Source: JAUIAI01 sp045106815
Lineage (GTDB): Bacteria > Pseudomonadota > Gammaproteobacteria > Burkholderiales > Burkholderiaceae_E
Direction of reading: 5' to 3'
Assembly: GCA_045106815.1 (NCBI GenBank)
Contig: JBGCFG010000024.1
Coordinates: 147,811 to 211,810 of the forward strand
Length of the DNA stretch: 64,000 nt
Made by a program: the position numbers and the translations under genes. Numbering within the stretch: position 1 is the first letter of the stretch; each line of letters begins with the position of its first letter. Positions 8,656 to 17,079 of this stretch are shown piece by piece. The notes beneath the pieces are model-generated. The model was not told the DNA's origin, did not search any database, and worked only from the letters and a program-made list of their open reading frames with translations.

Positions 8656-10125
8656 CTACAGACGAACCAGGTTAGGCCTGCGAGTCTGAGGTGGAGGTGT
8701 CAGGCTGGTCAGCCGGCGTGACGGGACTAATGTTGCCTCGCCGTGATTGAGGCGCGGCAGGCACCTGCGCTCAGCACCGTGGATACGCTCCGCTTTGAGC
8801 CTTGTTTCGTCGCGTAAATGCTGCCACTGCGCTACCTGCTCATGTGGTAGATCAGGGAGCGTCAAGGCCGACTCCAACAGCGCCGCTGCTTCGTGTCGAT
8901 GGTTGCGATAAATGCAATAGAGATGAAGCGTATTGACGAAACCAATCACATCGATATCTGAAGGGTTTGCTTTTAGCCAGGCCCAGGCAAGGCGAAGGTT
9001 TTGGTGCTCGAGGTCAACTTGATAGAAAGACTCGTCGTCAACTGCATTGAGCGCATCGGCTTGCTCGCATAGGAGTCTCCCGTAGAACTGAGCATGCTTT
9101 CGCTTCAGGGTGCAAGCTAGCGAGTCAATTTGCGTGGTTGCGTCTGATAGCTTTTCAAGCCCGTACCGGCGCAGCAGCGGATGAACTAAGTAGCGAGTAG
9201 CCGTGCGAGTGCATTCCAGTCTTAACCAAGAACGCTCAACAAGCCTTGCAAGCGTTTTGCGATCGCAGCAGGCAACTTCGCGCGCAGCAGCATCACAAAA
9301 GCCGCCGGCAAACAGCGATAGATGAGCAAAGCCGCTACGCTCCTCCGGCGTTAGCTGATCCCAGCAGGAATCCATTGCGCCTCTCAAGCTGGCCTGTCGG
9401 GCTGGACGGGATTGATCGCGCGCGCGCAGAAAATCAAAGTCCTCGCACAGCTGCTTGGCAATTTCAACGACGGACAACCTGCCCACAGCATCAGCGGCCA
9501 GCTCGATCGCCAGCGGCGACCCTTCCAGGCGCGCGCAGATCACGTTGATCGTTCGTCGATGAGGGGCAGGGTCAAAACTTTGCTGATGGCCTAGAACACG
9601 TTTCACGAAAAATTCTGCCGCGCTGGTCAGACCATCTGCGTTGTCTGGAGCCTTGCGGAATTCTAGACCGCGAACCTTGAGTGCCCACTCTTGCGGCAAC
9701 TCGAGCGGGTAGCGACTGGTCGCTAGAACCTTCAGCATGGGCCTGCCAGATAGCACCTGCGACAAAATACTTGATCGGTCGGTCAACTCATCAAGGCCGT
9801 CAATTACCAGTAGTGCCGGCCAAGCTGCGTCGCTGCATGCGCCATGCCCGAGTCCCGTGAGTATTTGCTCAATCTGGGCGAGGCTCGTGGCAGTTGTTAC
9901 CGACTCAGTGTCAGCGAATGACAAAAAAGCCGATTGCATTGGGGCAGCGGCTGCAATCGCTTTCGCCAGGCAGGTTTTACCGATCCCGGCGGGGCCGGCG
10001 AGCGTCACGAGTTGACACTCCGACTGGTTCAGCATTTCGCTAACTTGCTGAATCTCTGGAGAGCGATCGTGGATTGAAAGCGCTTTCTCTCCGATTGCTG
10101 TTGCGTTGGCTTTACCGTGCGTCAT
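8656..10125 (-). CDS. STAND-type NTPase (NB-ARC/AfsR-like), no DNA-binding domain
   Basis: Signal-transduction ATPase of 489 residues. Walker A is LAGPAGIGKTCLAKA, Walker B is LLVIDGLDEL, and VLATSRYPL is the sensor that follows in NB-ARC and MalT/AfsR-type ATPases; the winged-helix part (SPLAIELAADAVGRL...) follows. The family usually carries an N-terminal winged-helix or C-terminal LuxR DNA-binding domain and many TPRs. Here there is neither, and only the start of a helical repeat region (about residues 340-430). The final 60 residues are Arg/Pro-rich and low in hydrophobic pattern, as if a frameshift or truncation had replaced the repeats. AAGG 7 bases upstream supports the ATG. Confidence 0.72.
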   Translation of the reverse strand: MTHGKANATAIGEKALSIHDRSPEIQQVSEMLNQSECQLVTLAGPAGIGKTCLAKAIAAAAPMQSAFLSFADTESVTTATSLAQIEQILTGLGHGACSDAAWPALLVIDGLDELTDRSSILSQVLSGRPMLKVLATSRYPLELPQEWALKVRGLEFRKAPDNADGLTSAAEFFVKRVLGHQQSFDPAPHRRTINVICARLEGSPLAIELAADAVGRLSVVEIAKQLCEDFDFLRARDQSRPARQASLRGAMDSCWDQLTPEERSGFAHLSLFAGGFCDAAAREVACCDRKTLARLVERSWLRLECTRTATRYLVHPLLRRYGLEKLSDATTQIDSLACTLKRKHAQFYGRLLCEQADALNAVDDESFYQVDLEHQNLRLAWAWLKANPSDIDVIGFVNTLHLYCIYRNHRHEAAALLESALTLPDLPHEQVAQWQHLRDETRLKAERIHGAERRCLPRLNHGEATLVPSRRLTSLTPPPQTRRPNLVRL

Positions 10126-10465
10126 GGCTAACCTTCATGCAATCTGCGAGAACCGTCATACGAGAGAAACCGAGAAGGGGCCACAACCTATTAATCGGAT
10201 GGGGCCTGGACAAACCTGCGACAAGAATAAACATGCTTGAGACGGGGCAACAAAAACCGCCATGTATTCCCAAGTTCTTGCGAGGGTGGCTATCGTCTAC
10301 CGATTTGTAGTTTATGTCTGTAGATGAATGTGTCGCAACTACCCATTCCAACTAACGAACCTAACCCAAATAGTTATGCAACCAAAAAACGCCCCGTGAT
10401 TGTCGGGGCGTTTGACGGGGCGAGCGATTACTCGCCCCGAACCAGCGAGAAAGAGAAAGCGGGAA
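10126..10465. other. Intergenic region with terminator and AT-rich segment
   Basis: No coding sequence recognised. The left part (10126-10380) is the upstream region of the STAND ATPase and is richer in A/T than its surroundings. The right part holds two hairpins that close the lipoprotein transcription unit coming from the right. Confidence 0.6.
10384..10413 (-). terminator. Rho-independent terminator for the 10.5 kb lipoprotein gene
   Basis: A perfect 10-bp inverted repeat (10387-10396 and 10404-10413, 7-base loop) with a GCCCCG core runs directly into six T on the minus strand. A second perfect 9-bp hairpin (10416-10424 and 10431-10439) with the related core GGGGCGAG lies between it and the gene. 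Confidence 0.85.
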
Positions 10466-10810
10466 CTACTTAGCGCACGCCTTGGACACAAGGTCTGAAA
10501 TCTGGCTCGGATCAACATCGGCCTTCGATGCGACAAAAGACTGGGCGGCCACAATCGGATTGGCATCCGGGGCGACCCCGTCTTTCGCGTACTTTTTCTT
10601 CAAGACTTCTGTGATTCGCTCCGTTTTCTTGGCATCGCCACCTTTCTGCAGATAGGCGAGCACTTTGTAGTCGCTTGGTGCAACTTCGCAGGCCGGACCG
10701 ATCATCTTTTTATCGACCATGGATCCGCCGCCAAGATCAACCGTTTCACAGCCCGCAAGCGTGATCGCCGCGGCGACGGTGAGCCATCTAACTGAGTTGG
10801 ATACATTCAT
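10466..10810 (-). CDS. Small putative lipoprotein
   Basis: About 114 residues from the ATG at 10810; the frame stays open upstream, but those residues contain no signal. The N-terminus is a lipoprotein signal ending in TLAGC (good lipobox), so the protein is probably anchored in the outer membrane facing the periplasm. The mature part is Lys-rich and helical with no recognised domain; two cysteines remain (in GPACEVAP and the C-terminal KACAK) and could form a disulfide. Single gene with its own terminator. Confidence 0.66.
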   Translation of the reverse strand: MNVSNSVRWLTVAAAITLAGCETVDLGGGSMVDKKMIGPACEVAPSDYKVLAYLQKGGDAKKTERITEVLKKKYAKDGVAPDANPIVAAQSFVASKADVDPSQISDLVSKACAK

Positions 10811-10960
10811 AACACTGAGTTTTGCGCAGTTCGTTTGGGCGAGTGTGGTCATCGCATCAGCCTTAGTAAGAGTTATCAATGCTGTCTGGCCCATCTGAAA
10901 GGGCCAGCAGGTCTTTCTGGCATCGCACAAGATAACGCTAACGTTATTGACGTTACCTCT

Positions 10961-12253
10961 TCAGGTGCGACCCTTCGCATTGTAGGCCATCGATTCACTC
11001 TCACGGGCCTTGAGCTTGCTGGCATAGACAAGACCAAGCAGTGCGAGACCCAGCCCGAGCGCGCCCAGCGTGATGTCGTAGCCCGCGTGAGGAATGACTT
11101 GTGCTGTTAAGGCAACACCGGCAGCCTGACCACTGAACAATCCCATCACAAATCCCGCAATTGCGGTACCTCGCGCCTGAGGCAGCATTTGGGTGCCATG
11201 AGTTTGCAGTGTGTTGTGCAGCATTGTGAATCCGAATCCGATGATTCCGCATCCAAAACACACCAGTGACCAACCCGCCGGACCGCTCAATAGGACGCCA
11301 GCAATCACGGTCATAAGACCTGCGGCGCACAATCCGCCCCCTAATCGGGCGCCGCCAATGAGCCCAAAGCGCGAGACTATCGGCTTTGAGGCGGCCGAAA
11401 ACACCAATCCGCCGATGCCTATAAAGCCGACGATAAGACCGGCTCGCCAGAGAGCAATGCCGGTTGATTGGTGGAGGTAGGAGGGAATGAAGGCGACTGC
11501 CGAAAAGTAGAGTGCGCCCTCCAGGCTGACGCAGAGCATCACGATGCGAGCCCAAGGATTGATGAAGAGCAATCGATAATGACCCATCGTCTGCCTGATG
11601 GTATCGCCCAGGCCTGGAGGTGGCAGCCCGCCAGCGGCGCCCTGCGGCGCCTCTTTCCGGCGCGACAAAAGGGCCGCGCCAGCCGTCAGGTACGCGAGTG
11701 CTGGTGGCACGAACGCCCAGCGCCAGCCCACTGTGTCAGTCATGATCCCGCCGCAGATCTGCCCCAGAATCAGACCAAAAATTGCCGCCGAGGCAAACCG
11801 TGCAAGGGTTTGCTGGCGTCTCTCGAGCGGTACCTTATCGCCAATCCAGGCAAGCGAAAGCGGGATCAGGCCGGCGCAAGCGGCACCGTTGATAAATCTG
11901 AAGGCATTGAGTGTCGCCAAATCTGGTGCGAGTGCGCAAGCAAGCGAAGCTGCTGCAGCGACCATGCAAGACCACTGAATGATCTGAAGCTTTCCCAGCC
12001 GGTCACCCAAAGGTCCCTGGATCAGGATCAGTGAGGCATAGGCAAGACTGAAGTAGATCGCAACGCCAGCCATGTCGGTTGGCGCGCCGCCGAAGCTTCG
12101 GGCGAGGTCGGGCAGCATCGGGTCGGCGATTCGCATCGACATTGAACTGCTCATCGACACCATGCCAAGCATCAGGATCGTGCGCCGGACAGACGGGTCT
12201 GTGGGCGTGTGCTTGGGGAAATCGGCCGAAACCGACTCAGAAGAGGCTGTCAC
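10961..12253 (-). CDS. MFS transporter (DHA1-like)
   Basis: Major facilitator superfamily protein of about 430 residues with twelve hydrophobic segments. The loop 2-3 signature appears as GPLGDRLGKLQIIQ, and a second related loop lies mid-protein near SKPIVSRFGLIGG. MRIADPMLPDLARSFG in the first segment is common in the DHA1 drug/metabolite exporter group. The GTG at 12253 has no clean ribosome site; the true start may lie a few codons inside. Substrate unknown. It is divergent from the paralog pair that follows. Confidence 0.84.
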   Translation of the reverse strand: MTASSESVSADFPKHTPTDPSVRRTILMLGMVSMSSSMSMRIADPMLPDLARSFGGAPTDMAGVAIYFSLAYASLILIQGPLGDRLGKLQIIQWSCMVAAAASLACALAPDLATLNAFRFINGAACAGLIPLSLAWIGDKVPLERRQQTLARFASAAIFGLILGQICGGIMTDTVGWRWAFVPPALAYLTAGAALLSRRKEAPQGAAGGLPPPGLGDTIRQTMGHYRLLFINPWARIVMLCVSLEGALYFSAVAFIPSYLHQSTGIALWRAGLIVGFIGIGGLVFSAASKPIVSRFGLIGGARLGGGLCAAGLMTVIAGVLLSGPAGWSLVCFGCGIIGFGFTMLHNTLQTHGTQMLPQARGTAIAGFVMGLFSGQAAGVALTAQVIPHAGYDITLGALGLGLALLGLVYASKLKARESESMAYNAKGRT

Positions 12254-12363
12254 CTTGAGATTGTGCCATGCGGTGAACCTTTGCCTCGCCAGCGGCGTCT
12301 CATGATCAAGTGGCAGTTCATGGACGCTTACAGGCCTGATCTGCCGTCAATAGACCCGTCCTG

Positions 12364-12398
12364 GCAGGAGAGCCTGCCGAGCGAGATGACGAAATGAA
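12364..12398 (+). promoter_or_regulatory. Leader hairpin and mini-ORF before first four-Cys gene
   Basis: A 5-bp stem (12364-12368 GCAGG and 12373-12377 CCTGC, 4-base loop, extendable by one outer G-C pair) is followed by ATG-ACG-AAA-TGA at 12386-12397. The mini-ORF stop overlaps the start codon of the gene at 12394. The 35-base block aligns without gaps to 13181-13215 with 28 identities, and the fifth stem pair covaries (G-C here, T-A there). Confidence 0.5.
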
Positions 12399-13032
12399 GC
12401 CCAACTTCCGCTCCCGTATTCGCCGTAGCATCGCTTTCATCATTCTGAGTTTGTTGGCGGGCGCCGCTTCTGCATTCGACTATGACCAGGCTGGCCGGCC
12501 GCACCCGGCCACGGTTGAAGGCTGGCACCTGGTTGAGCACCAGGCCGGCCAGGCTGTTGAATTAACCCGGGCCAGTGAAGGTGGCGCTCTGTCAACCGTC
12601 TGCAGCAACGGCCAATGCAATGTCTTCGTAGAACCACGCTCTGCGTGCTTGCCCCATGTGAAGTATCCAATCCTGGTGAACTCGGCACGAAAGATGGGCG
12701 TATTGACGGGCGTCTGTCGCTTGCTTGACGACAAGCACGAAGGCCCCCGCCTGGTGGTGCATCTACTCGACAGCAAATCAATGTTCGCAGCCATGCTCAG
12801 CGGCGACGATCTCAGCCTAGCGTTTCCCACTATGGGCGGCGATATGGATGTCATAGAAATTGAGATGGCTGGTGTGGTTCCGCTCTTGAAGTCGGCCATT
12901 GCGCATCGTGCGCCGGACTTTAAATCGGCGCCGTCACCCGACAAGAACAGAGTACAAGCCGAAGCTGAACCGCAGCCTCCGGGTGCCATTGATGTAGCGC
13001 TGGCTCGTAGCACTACCCGTTACCAGCTATAG
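12394..13032 (+). CDS. Exported four-cysteine protein, paralog A
   Basis: Family not recognised. It has 212 residues with a signal peptide (basic N-terminus, IAFIILSLLAGAASA, cleavage near residue 27). The core from WHLVEHQAGQAVELTR to PLLKSAI is clearly homologous to the next gene. Shared features are four cysteines (STVC, GQCNVFVEP, then Cys before LP, and GVCRLL), which suggests two periplasmic disulfides, and DDLSLAFPT near the end. The C-terminal 35 residues are polar and diverge between copies. It is probably co-transcribed with the downstream copy, 178 bases away. Function unknown. Confidence 0.75.
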   Translation: MKPNFRSRIRRSIAFIILSLLAGAASAFDYDQAGRPHPATVEGWHLVEHQAGQAVELTRASEGGALSTVCSNGQCNVFVEPRSACLPHVKYPILVNSARKMGVLTGVCRLLDDKHEGPRLVVHLLDSKSMFAAMLSGDDLSLAFPTMGGDMDVIEIEMAGVVPLLKSAIAHRAPDFKSAPSPDKNRVQAEAEPQPPGAIDVALARSTTRYQL

Positions 13033-13180
13033 GCTCTCGTAGTAGACCGATTGAGCGAGACAGGCGAAAAACCTCGTCAGTCTCGCCGCTGTCTCGGCCA
13101 GATTTCAAATCCATAGCGAGCAAGGGGTGCCCTGTAATCATCCTCGCATAGGCCGACGAATCATCATCCCAGCCGATCGT

Positions 13181-13215
13181 GCAGTCCAGACTGCCAAGTG
13201 AGATGATGAAATGAA
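13181..13215 (+). promoter_or_regulatory. Leader hairpin and mini-ORF before second four-Cys gene
   Basis: Same arrangement as at 12364-12398: stem GCAGT (13181-13185) with ACTGC (13190-13194), 4-base loop, then ATG-ATG-AAA-TGA at 13203-13214 overlapping the ATG at 13211. Most of the rest of the intergenic sequence is not visibly conserved between the two copies. Confidence 0.5.
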
Positions 13216-13861
13216 AACTCAAACAAATGCCTCTGATGTTTCCCGTTCATTGGGTCAACGTTTAATGCCTGCGCTTTGGGTGCTGGCGGCCGCGCTAACG
13301 CCGTTGGCAGCTAATGCCGAAAATCACAGTGCGGGTGCCGAACAGAAGCGAGCCACTGCGATGACGATGCCAGGATGGCAGGTGATTGAACATCAGGGTG
13401 GTCAGGCGGTTGAGGTCACCAGAAAGAGCGCGGGTGGCTCGGTCTCCACGGTATGTGCTGGCGGCCAGTGCAATGTGTTTGTGGAGCCGGTTTCTCAGTG
13501 CACGCCCCAGGCGCAGTACCCGATTCTCTTGAACTCACCCAAACAAGTTGGCGTGATATCCGGCGTCTGCCGTCTGCTGAGTAGCGAGAAAGGGACACGC
13601 CAGGTTGTGCACCTGACTGATCGCGAAGCTGTCTTTGCCGCCATGCTCACAGGTGAAGACCTAAGCCTTGCTTTTCCAACCACTGAGGGCGCAGTTGACG
13701 TGATCGAGGTGGTGATGGACGGACTGCGGCCTTTGTTGAGTGAAGCGATTGGTCGCCAGACGTCTAATCGCGACTCGTCTGATCGTGAGACTCAAGGCAA
13801 CCAAGGTGACGAACTCGTTGATTGGGCAATAGGGCAAACCGAAACGCGGGATCTGATTTAG
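13211..13861 (+). CDS. Exported four-cysteine protein, paralog B
   Basis: Paralog of the gene at 12394: 216 residues, signal peptide ending near ALTPLAANA, then the same core (EHQGGQAVEVTR, STVC-GGQCNVFVEP, YPILLNSP, GVCRLL, FAAMLTGEDLSLAFPT, PLLSEAI). All four core cysteines are kept. It differs by a longer spacer after the signal and another polar tail (many Asp, Arg and Ser). The pair arose by tandem duplication that included the leader. Periplasmic location is inferred; no enzymatic motif is visible. Confidence 0.75.
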   Translation: MKTQTNASDVSRSLGQRLMPALWVLAAALTPLAANAENHSAGAEQKRATAMTMPGWQVIEHQGGQAVEVTRKSAGGSVSTVCAGGQCNVFVEPVSQCTPQAQYPILLNSPKQVGVISGVCRLLSSEKGTRQVVHLTDREAVFAAMLTGEDLSLAFPTTEGAVDVIEVVMDGLRPLLSEAIGRQTSNRDSSDRETQGNQGDELVDWAIGQTETRDLI

Positions 13862-13935
13862 GCTCAGAAACTGCCGAGTGGTTACTATGTTGGGGCAGGC
13901 CATCCAGGCCAGCCTCAACACCACAGGACACTTAA

Positions 13936-14487
13936 ATGTCGACCCCAGCAGTACTGCTGCCAGCATCAGCGATTGAGTTTTACATTCGTGCCAAAGATCA
14001 GCACCAACCTGCGCTGATTACCGAGGCGTTTGACCCCGCAGCGGTGGTGACCATTGAAGCGCGAACCGACACAATCAGTTTCCCACCTGTATTGAGCGGG
14101 CGAGAGCTCATTGAACAAGTGCTCGTTAAAGACTTTGCAGTGGCCTGGCAAGATGTGCGAACGTTTTGCTTTTGTCATCCGGGCTGCGAGCAGCGCCCGG
14201 CATTTACCTGCCAGTGGATGGTTGCCATGCATTCGCGCAGCGGTGAGGGCGGCCGTCTGGGCTATGGCACCTACGATTGGTCATTTGCAGCAGAGTCCGG
14301 CAAGGTTCGGGCGCTGAGCATTCGCATTGATGAAATGCTGGTCGTCCCAGAGCGGCAGGCGCCGGCGCTTGTTAAGTGGGCAGGCGGTTTGTCCTACCCG
14401 TGGATCACGCTTGATGAGATAGGCGCAAACCCGGCACCTGATGAAGCGATGGCTGTGCTGGTCACTCGACTTCGGGAGAACGACTGA
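13936..14487 (+). CDS. NTF2/SnoaL-like protein
   Basis: A 183-residue soluble protein without signal. The pattern AIEFYIRAKDQHQPALITEAFDPAAVVTIEAR, with a later GRELIEQVL and a beta-rich second half (GYGTYDWSF, ALSIRIDEMLV), matches the helical entry and sheet of the NTF2/SnoaL fold used by small isomerases, hydrolases and binding proteins. AGGACA 6 bases upstream supports the ATG. It lies 74 bases after the paralog pair on the same strand. No catalytic residues can be assigned. Confidence 0.6.
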   Translation: MSTPAVLLPASAIEFYIRAKDQHQPALITEAFDPAAVVTIEARTDTISFPPVLSGRELIEQVLVKDFAVAWQDVRTFCFCHPGCEQRPAFTCQWMVAMHSRSGEGGRLGYGTYDWSFAAESGKVRALSIRIDEMLVVPERQAPALVKWAGGLSYPWITLDEIGANPAPDEAMAVLVTRLREND

Positions 14488-14824
14488 GCGATTGCGTCTG
14501 TTTATCAGGTGTTGCCAGGTAGCCCAGAAGCTAATCCGCCGCAGGCGTTTTCATTGCCATCATAGGGTTGCCCAATCTTCGTTGCGGGAAGTTGACTGTT
14601 CTCTCTAAAACGTTGATCAGTGGTTGTTCAGCTTGGTTAATCCGCCGACCAGCCTCAATTTTCAATGTTCAAACTATAAGTTGCGCTCCTGGTTGACGTG
14701 CTGTAGGCCGGGTGAGCCCAGGGCGACTGGAGAGTCGCTCTGGGTCGTCTGGGCACGACTCCTGATAGCGACGCTCCAAATCATCGCTCCACTGTCACAG
14801 TGGTGCCTTTTCGACTAGTTAGTC
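14488..14824. other. Intergenic region before the diguanylate cyclase gene
   Basis: No gene recognised. It contains a 12-bp stem-loop (14717-14728 and 14733-14744, 4-base loop, one G-T pair) with no T-run on either strand, so it is not a clear terminator; it may be a transcript-end or leader structure. Confidence 0.5.
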
Positions 14825-15919
14825 ATGACCGAAAAAACACTCGCAGATTCACCCCAAACAAGCGCTGCCGCAGGTCAGTCGGTGGTACCTGATAACAGTG
14901 AGACAGAACGCAGCGCTGAGCTGTTTCGAATGACATTGCCAGTGATCACGAAACACGGCAGAGGGTTCTCGCCGGTCTCCTACACTGTTTGGTATGAGTA
15001 CGTTCGCGGCGAGAATCAGCAACTAATAAACACACTTGATAGTGCGATCGCGAGTACTGGCCGAATCTCTGCAGATGACACTCTGGAGTTGTACCAAGAG
15101 CATGTCATCACGCGAACCGAAAGGAATCTGCGTGAAAGTCAAGCTGGACTTCTGAGCTTGGTAGACCAGGTTGACGACAGCGTTCGGGCGTCGACTCAGA
15201 GCGTGAAGCACTTGGACGGTCAGCTTGAATCCTTTGCGCAGGCGCATCTAGACAATGACACAGCTGCTAATGACAGATTAAGTCTGTCAGGACTGAAGGC
15301 CGATGTCTTGTCTGTAAATGCGACCATGAAGGAGCTAAAGAGCGATCTAGAGACGACTCGCATTAATGTGAGCCGGCTAAGTGAAGAGTTGACAGAGGCC
15401 CGTCTTCAAGCAAAACGAGATCCGTTAACCGGATTGTTGAACCGGCGTGGTCTTGATGGTGTGCTCGCCGAACTCATTAACCGGGCTGCGCTCGGTCAGT
15501 CCGAGCAGGAACAATCACTCACGCTGATTCTGTTCGACATCGATCACTTTAAGCGCGTCAATGATGGCTTCGGTCATTTGATGGGCGATAGTGTCATCAG
15601 AGGGGTGGCAAAGGTACTCGACGAGTCAGTTATGAGAAGAGACTACGTGAGCCGGTTCGGCGGGGAAGAATTTGCAGTGTTAATGCCGAGCACCCATCAA
15701 GATAACGGGGCAATGGTTGCCGAGCGGATCCGGCACGCCGTTAGCAGTGCGACGTTCCGGCATGGTAAACCCGGCGCTAAGGCGTTTAGTGTGACCGTAT
15801 CCGCTGGCGTTGCCCAATTCCGGCTTGGCGATAGCGCGTCCGAGTTGTTTGATCGGGCTGATCAGGCGCTATACAAAGCCAAGAATGCTGGGCGCAATCG
15901 GGTCTGCATCGGCCAATAA
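14825..15919 (+). CDS. Diguanylate cyclase (GGDEF domain)
   Basis: Makes cyclic di-GMP from two GTP. The last 165 residues are a complete GGDEF domain: RDPLTGLLNRRGL (about 198-210), LFDIDHFKRVND (metal Asp) and the active-site loop GGEEF at 279-283. The inhibitory I-site RxxD that should precede the loop reads MRRD (270-273), so product inhibition is probably lost. The N-terminal 190 residues carry no membrane segment but a helical region (residues 30-190) with coiled-coil character, as in cytoplasmic GGDEF proteins with an unnamed sensory or dimerising region. No EAL domain follows. Confidence 0.92.
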   Translation: MTEKTLADSPQTSAAAGQSVVPDNSETERSAELFRMTLPVITKHGRGFSPVSYTVWYEYVRGENQQLINTLDSAIASTGRISADDTLELYQEHVITRTERNLRESQAGLLSLVDQVDDSVRASTQSVKHLDGQLESFAQAHLDNDTAANDRLSLSGLKADVLSVNATMKELKSDLETTRINVSRLSEELTEARLQAKRDPLTGLLNRRGLDGVLAELINRAALGQSEQEQSLTLILFDIDHFKRVNDGFGHLMGDSVIRGVAKVLDESVMRRDYVSRFGGEEFAVLMPSTHQDNGAMVAERIRHAVSSATFRHGKPGAKAFSVTVSAGVAQFRLGDSASELFDRADQALYKAKNAGRNRVCIGQ

Positions 15920-16293
15920 TCAATACAACTGCTGCTCAGCAGACTACGTCAACCCGCGCGACCTGATTTTCCACCGGCTAAGGGCTTCGAGTTCGGCCCC
16001 AATCACAGGTACTGCAGGCGCTTGCGAGCCATTCGTTCGTCAATAGCCAGGTGTTTTGCGACTTAGCCTCATCTCCTGCCGACTGAACGATGAGCCTTCA
16101 CACTTATTCATCCGTCATTGAGCCTGTTTACTCTAAGACAAGAGGAATACTCTGGCCGATAAATCGCCTTGCGTTTAGCAATCAAATGCCGATACGAAAA
16201 TCGGTGGGTAGAAGCAGTGCACGGCCGGTTTGCTCGATCGCGCAGCCTTTACGAAATCGCAAACTTATTGACTGGGAACAGTACGGAGAATCC
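15920..16293. other. Intergenic region between GGDEF and response-regulator genes
   Basis: I see no gene or RNA structure in this stretch. An open frame joins the response regulator from 16090 onward, but its residues look random and the real start has its own ribosome site at 16285. Confidence 0.5.
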
Positions 16294-16770
16294 ATGCCCA
16301 AAAAACCCAAGCTACGCCAAGAACGTTATGCTGCGAGAAGACCGGTCTGGCTGGATCCGCTCCAGATGGACCGGGCGGCGAGCATCCTGATCGTGGAGGA
16401 CGACGAGGATATTCTGAAGCTTTTGCGATTCTTTGTTGTTAGCGTGGGAGCCTGTGTTGATTGCCTCTCTGACGGTAGCTCTGTGATTGACTATATGGCG
16501 TCCGGAAAGCGACCAGATCTCATTCTCTTAGATCGCATGTTGCCTGGATTGAGTGGCGATAAGCTGCTCGATTGTTTCCAGGCAGACGAGTCTTGGTCGA
16601 CTATTCCAGTGCTTGTCGTCTCGGCAATAAGCGACACGCACGAAGTCGCGGGGATGCTGGCCTCTGGCGCCAGTGGCTACATCACCAAACCGTTTGTGCC
16701 TGTCGAATTAGCCCGTCAAATTAACCACCAATTGATACTGACGGCCCCTCAGAAGGCAATGTTTAGCTAG
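16294..16770 (+). CDS. Single-domain response regulator (CheY-like)
   Basis: About 158 residues. GGAGA six bases upstream fixes the ATG at 16294. After a basic 30-residue N-terminus comes one receiver domain: acidic pair in VEDDED (36-37), phospho-acceptor Asp80 in ILLDRMLPGLSG, Ser110 in LVVSA and Lys132 in ITKPF. There is no output domain, so it must act through protein contacts. No histidine kinase is adjacent; the diguanylate cyclase 375 bases upstream is a possible partner, but that is only proximity. Confidence 0.86.
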   Translation: MPKKPKLRQERYAARRPVWLDPLQMDRAASILIVEDDEDILKLLRFFVVSVGACVDCLSDGSSVIDYMASGKRPDLILLDRMLPGLSGDKLLDCFQADESWSTIPVLVVSAISDTHEVAGMLASGASGYITKPFVPVELARQINHQLILTAPQKAMFS

Positions 16771-16806
16771 ATAGTCCGCCCGCTTTGATTTTGAAACCTC
16801 TAAGCG

Positions 16807-17079
16807 TTGAGACTAGGCCCAGGAAATTATGGCAGGCAACTGTTGGCACGCTACCGAGTAAACAACAGCCAAGCTGCACTTGGCATGACGATCGAAGGCG
16901 TCGGCATTTCTCTTCTCCCATCTTTCATTGGTGATCCCGAAGTTCGAAGTAATGCCTTGAAAGTTGTCTTGCCGGCATGGAGCCGAATCCCAATGCCGGT
17001 GCATGCGGTGTTTGCGTCTAGCCGATACATGTCTCCAAAAGTTCGCGCGTTTGTCAATTTGTCGATTGACGGATTCTGA
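16807..17079 (+). pseudogene. LysR-type regulator remnant (C-terminal part)
   Basis: An 80-90-residue stretch matches only the end of a LysR effector domain: RYRVNNSQAALGMTIEGVG, then ISLLPSFI, VLPAWSRIPMPVHAVF, and SPKVRAFVNLSID. The helix-turn-helix and the first two thirds of the effector domain are absent upstream, and no good start or ribosome site exists. It is best read as the relic of a gene deleted at its 5' side. Confidence 0.75.

Noticed and set aside
8656..10125. Phage-defence island around the STAND ATPase
   Set aside because: No nuclease, protease or other effector is nearby, and the flanks are housekeeping or transport genes.
14717..14744. Terminator before the diguanylate cyclase gene
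   Set aside because: The stem is good but there is no T-run on either strand.
16090..16293. Upstream extension of the response regulator
   Set aside because: The extra 68 residues show no pattern, and a good ribosome site precedes the ATG at 16294.
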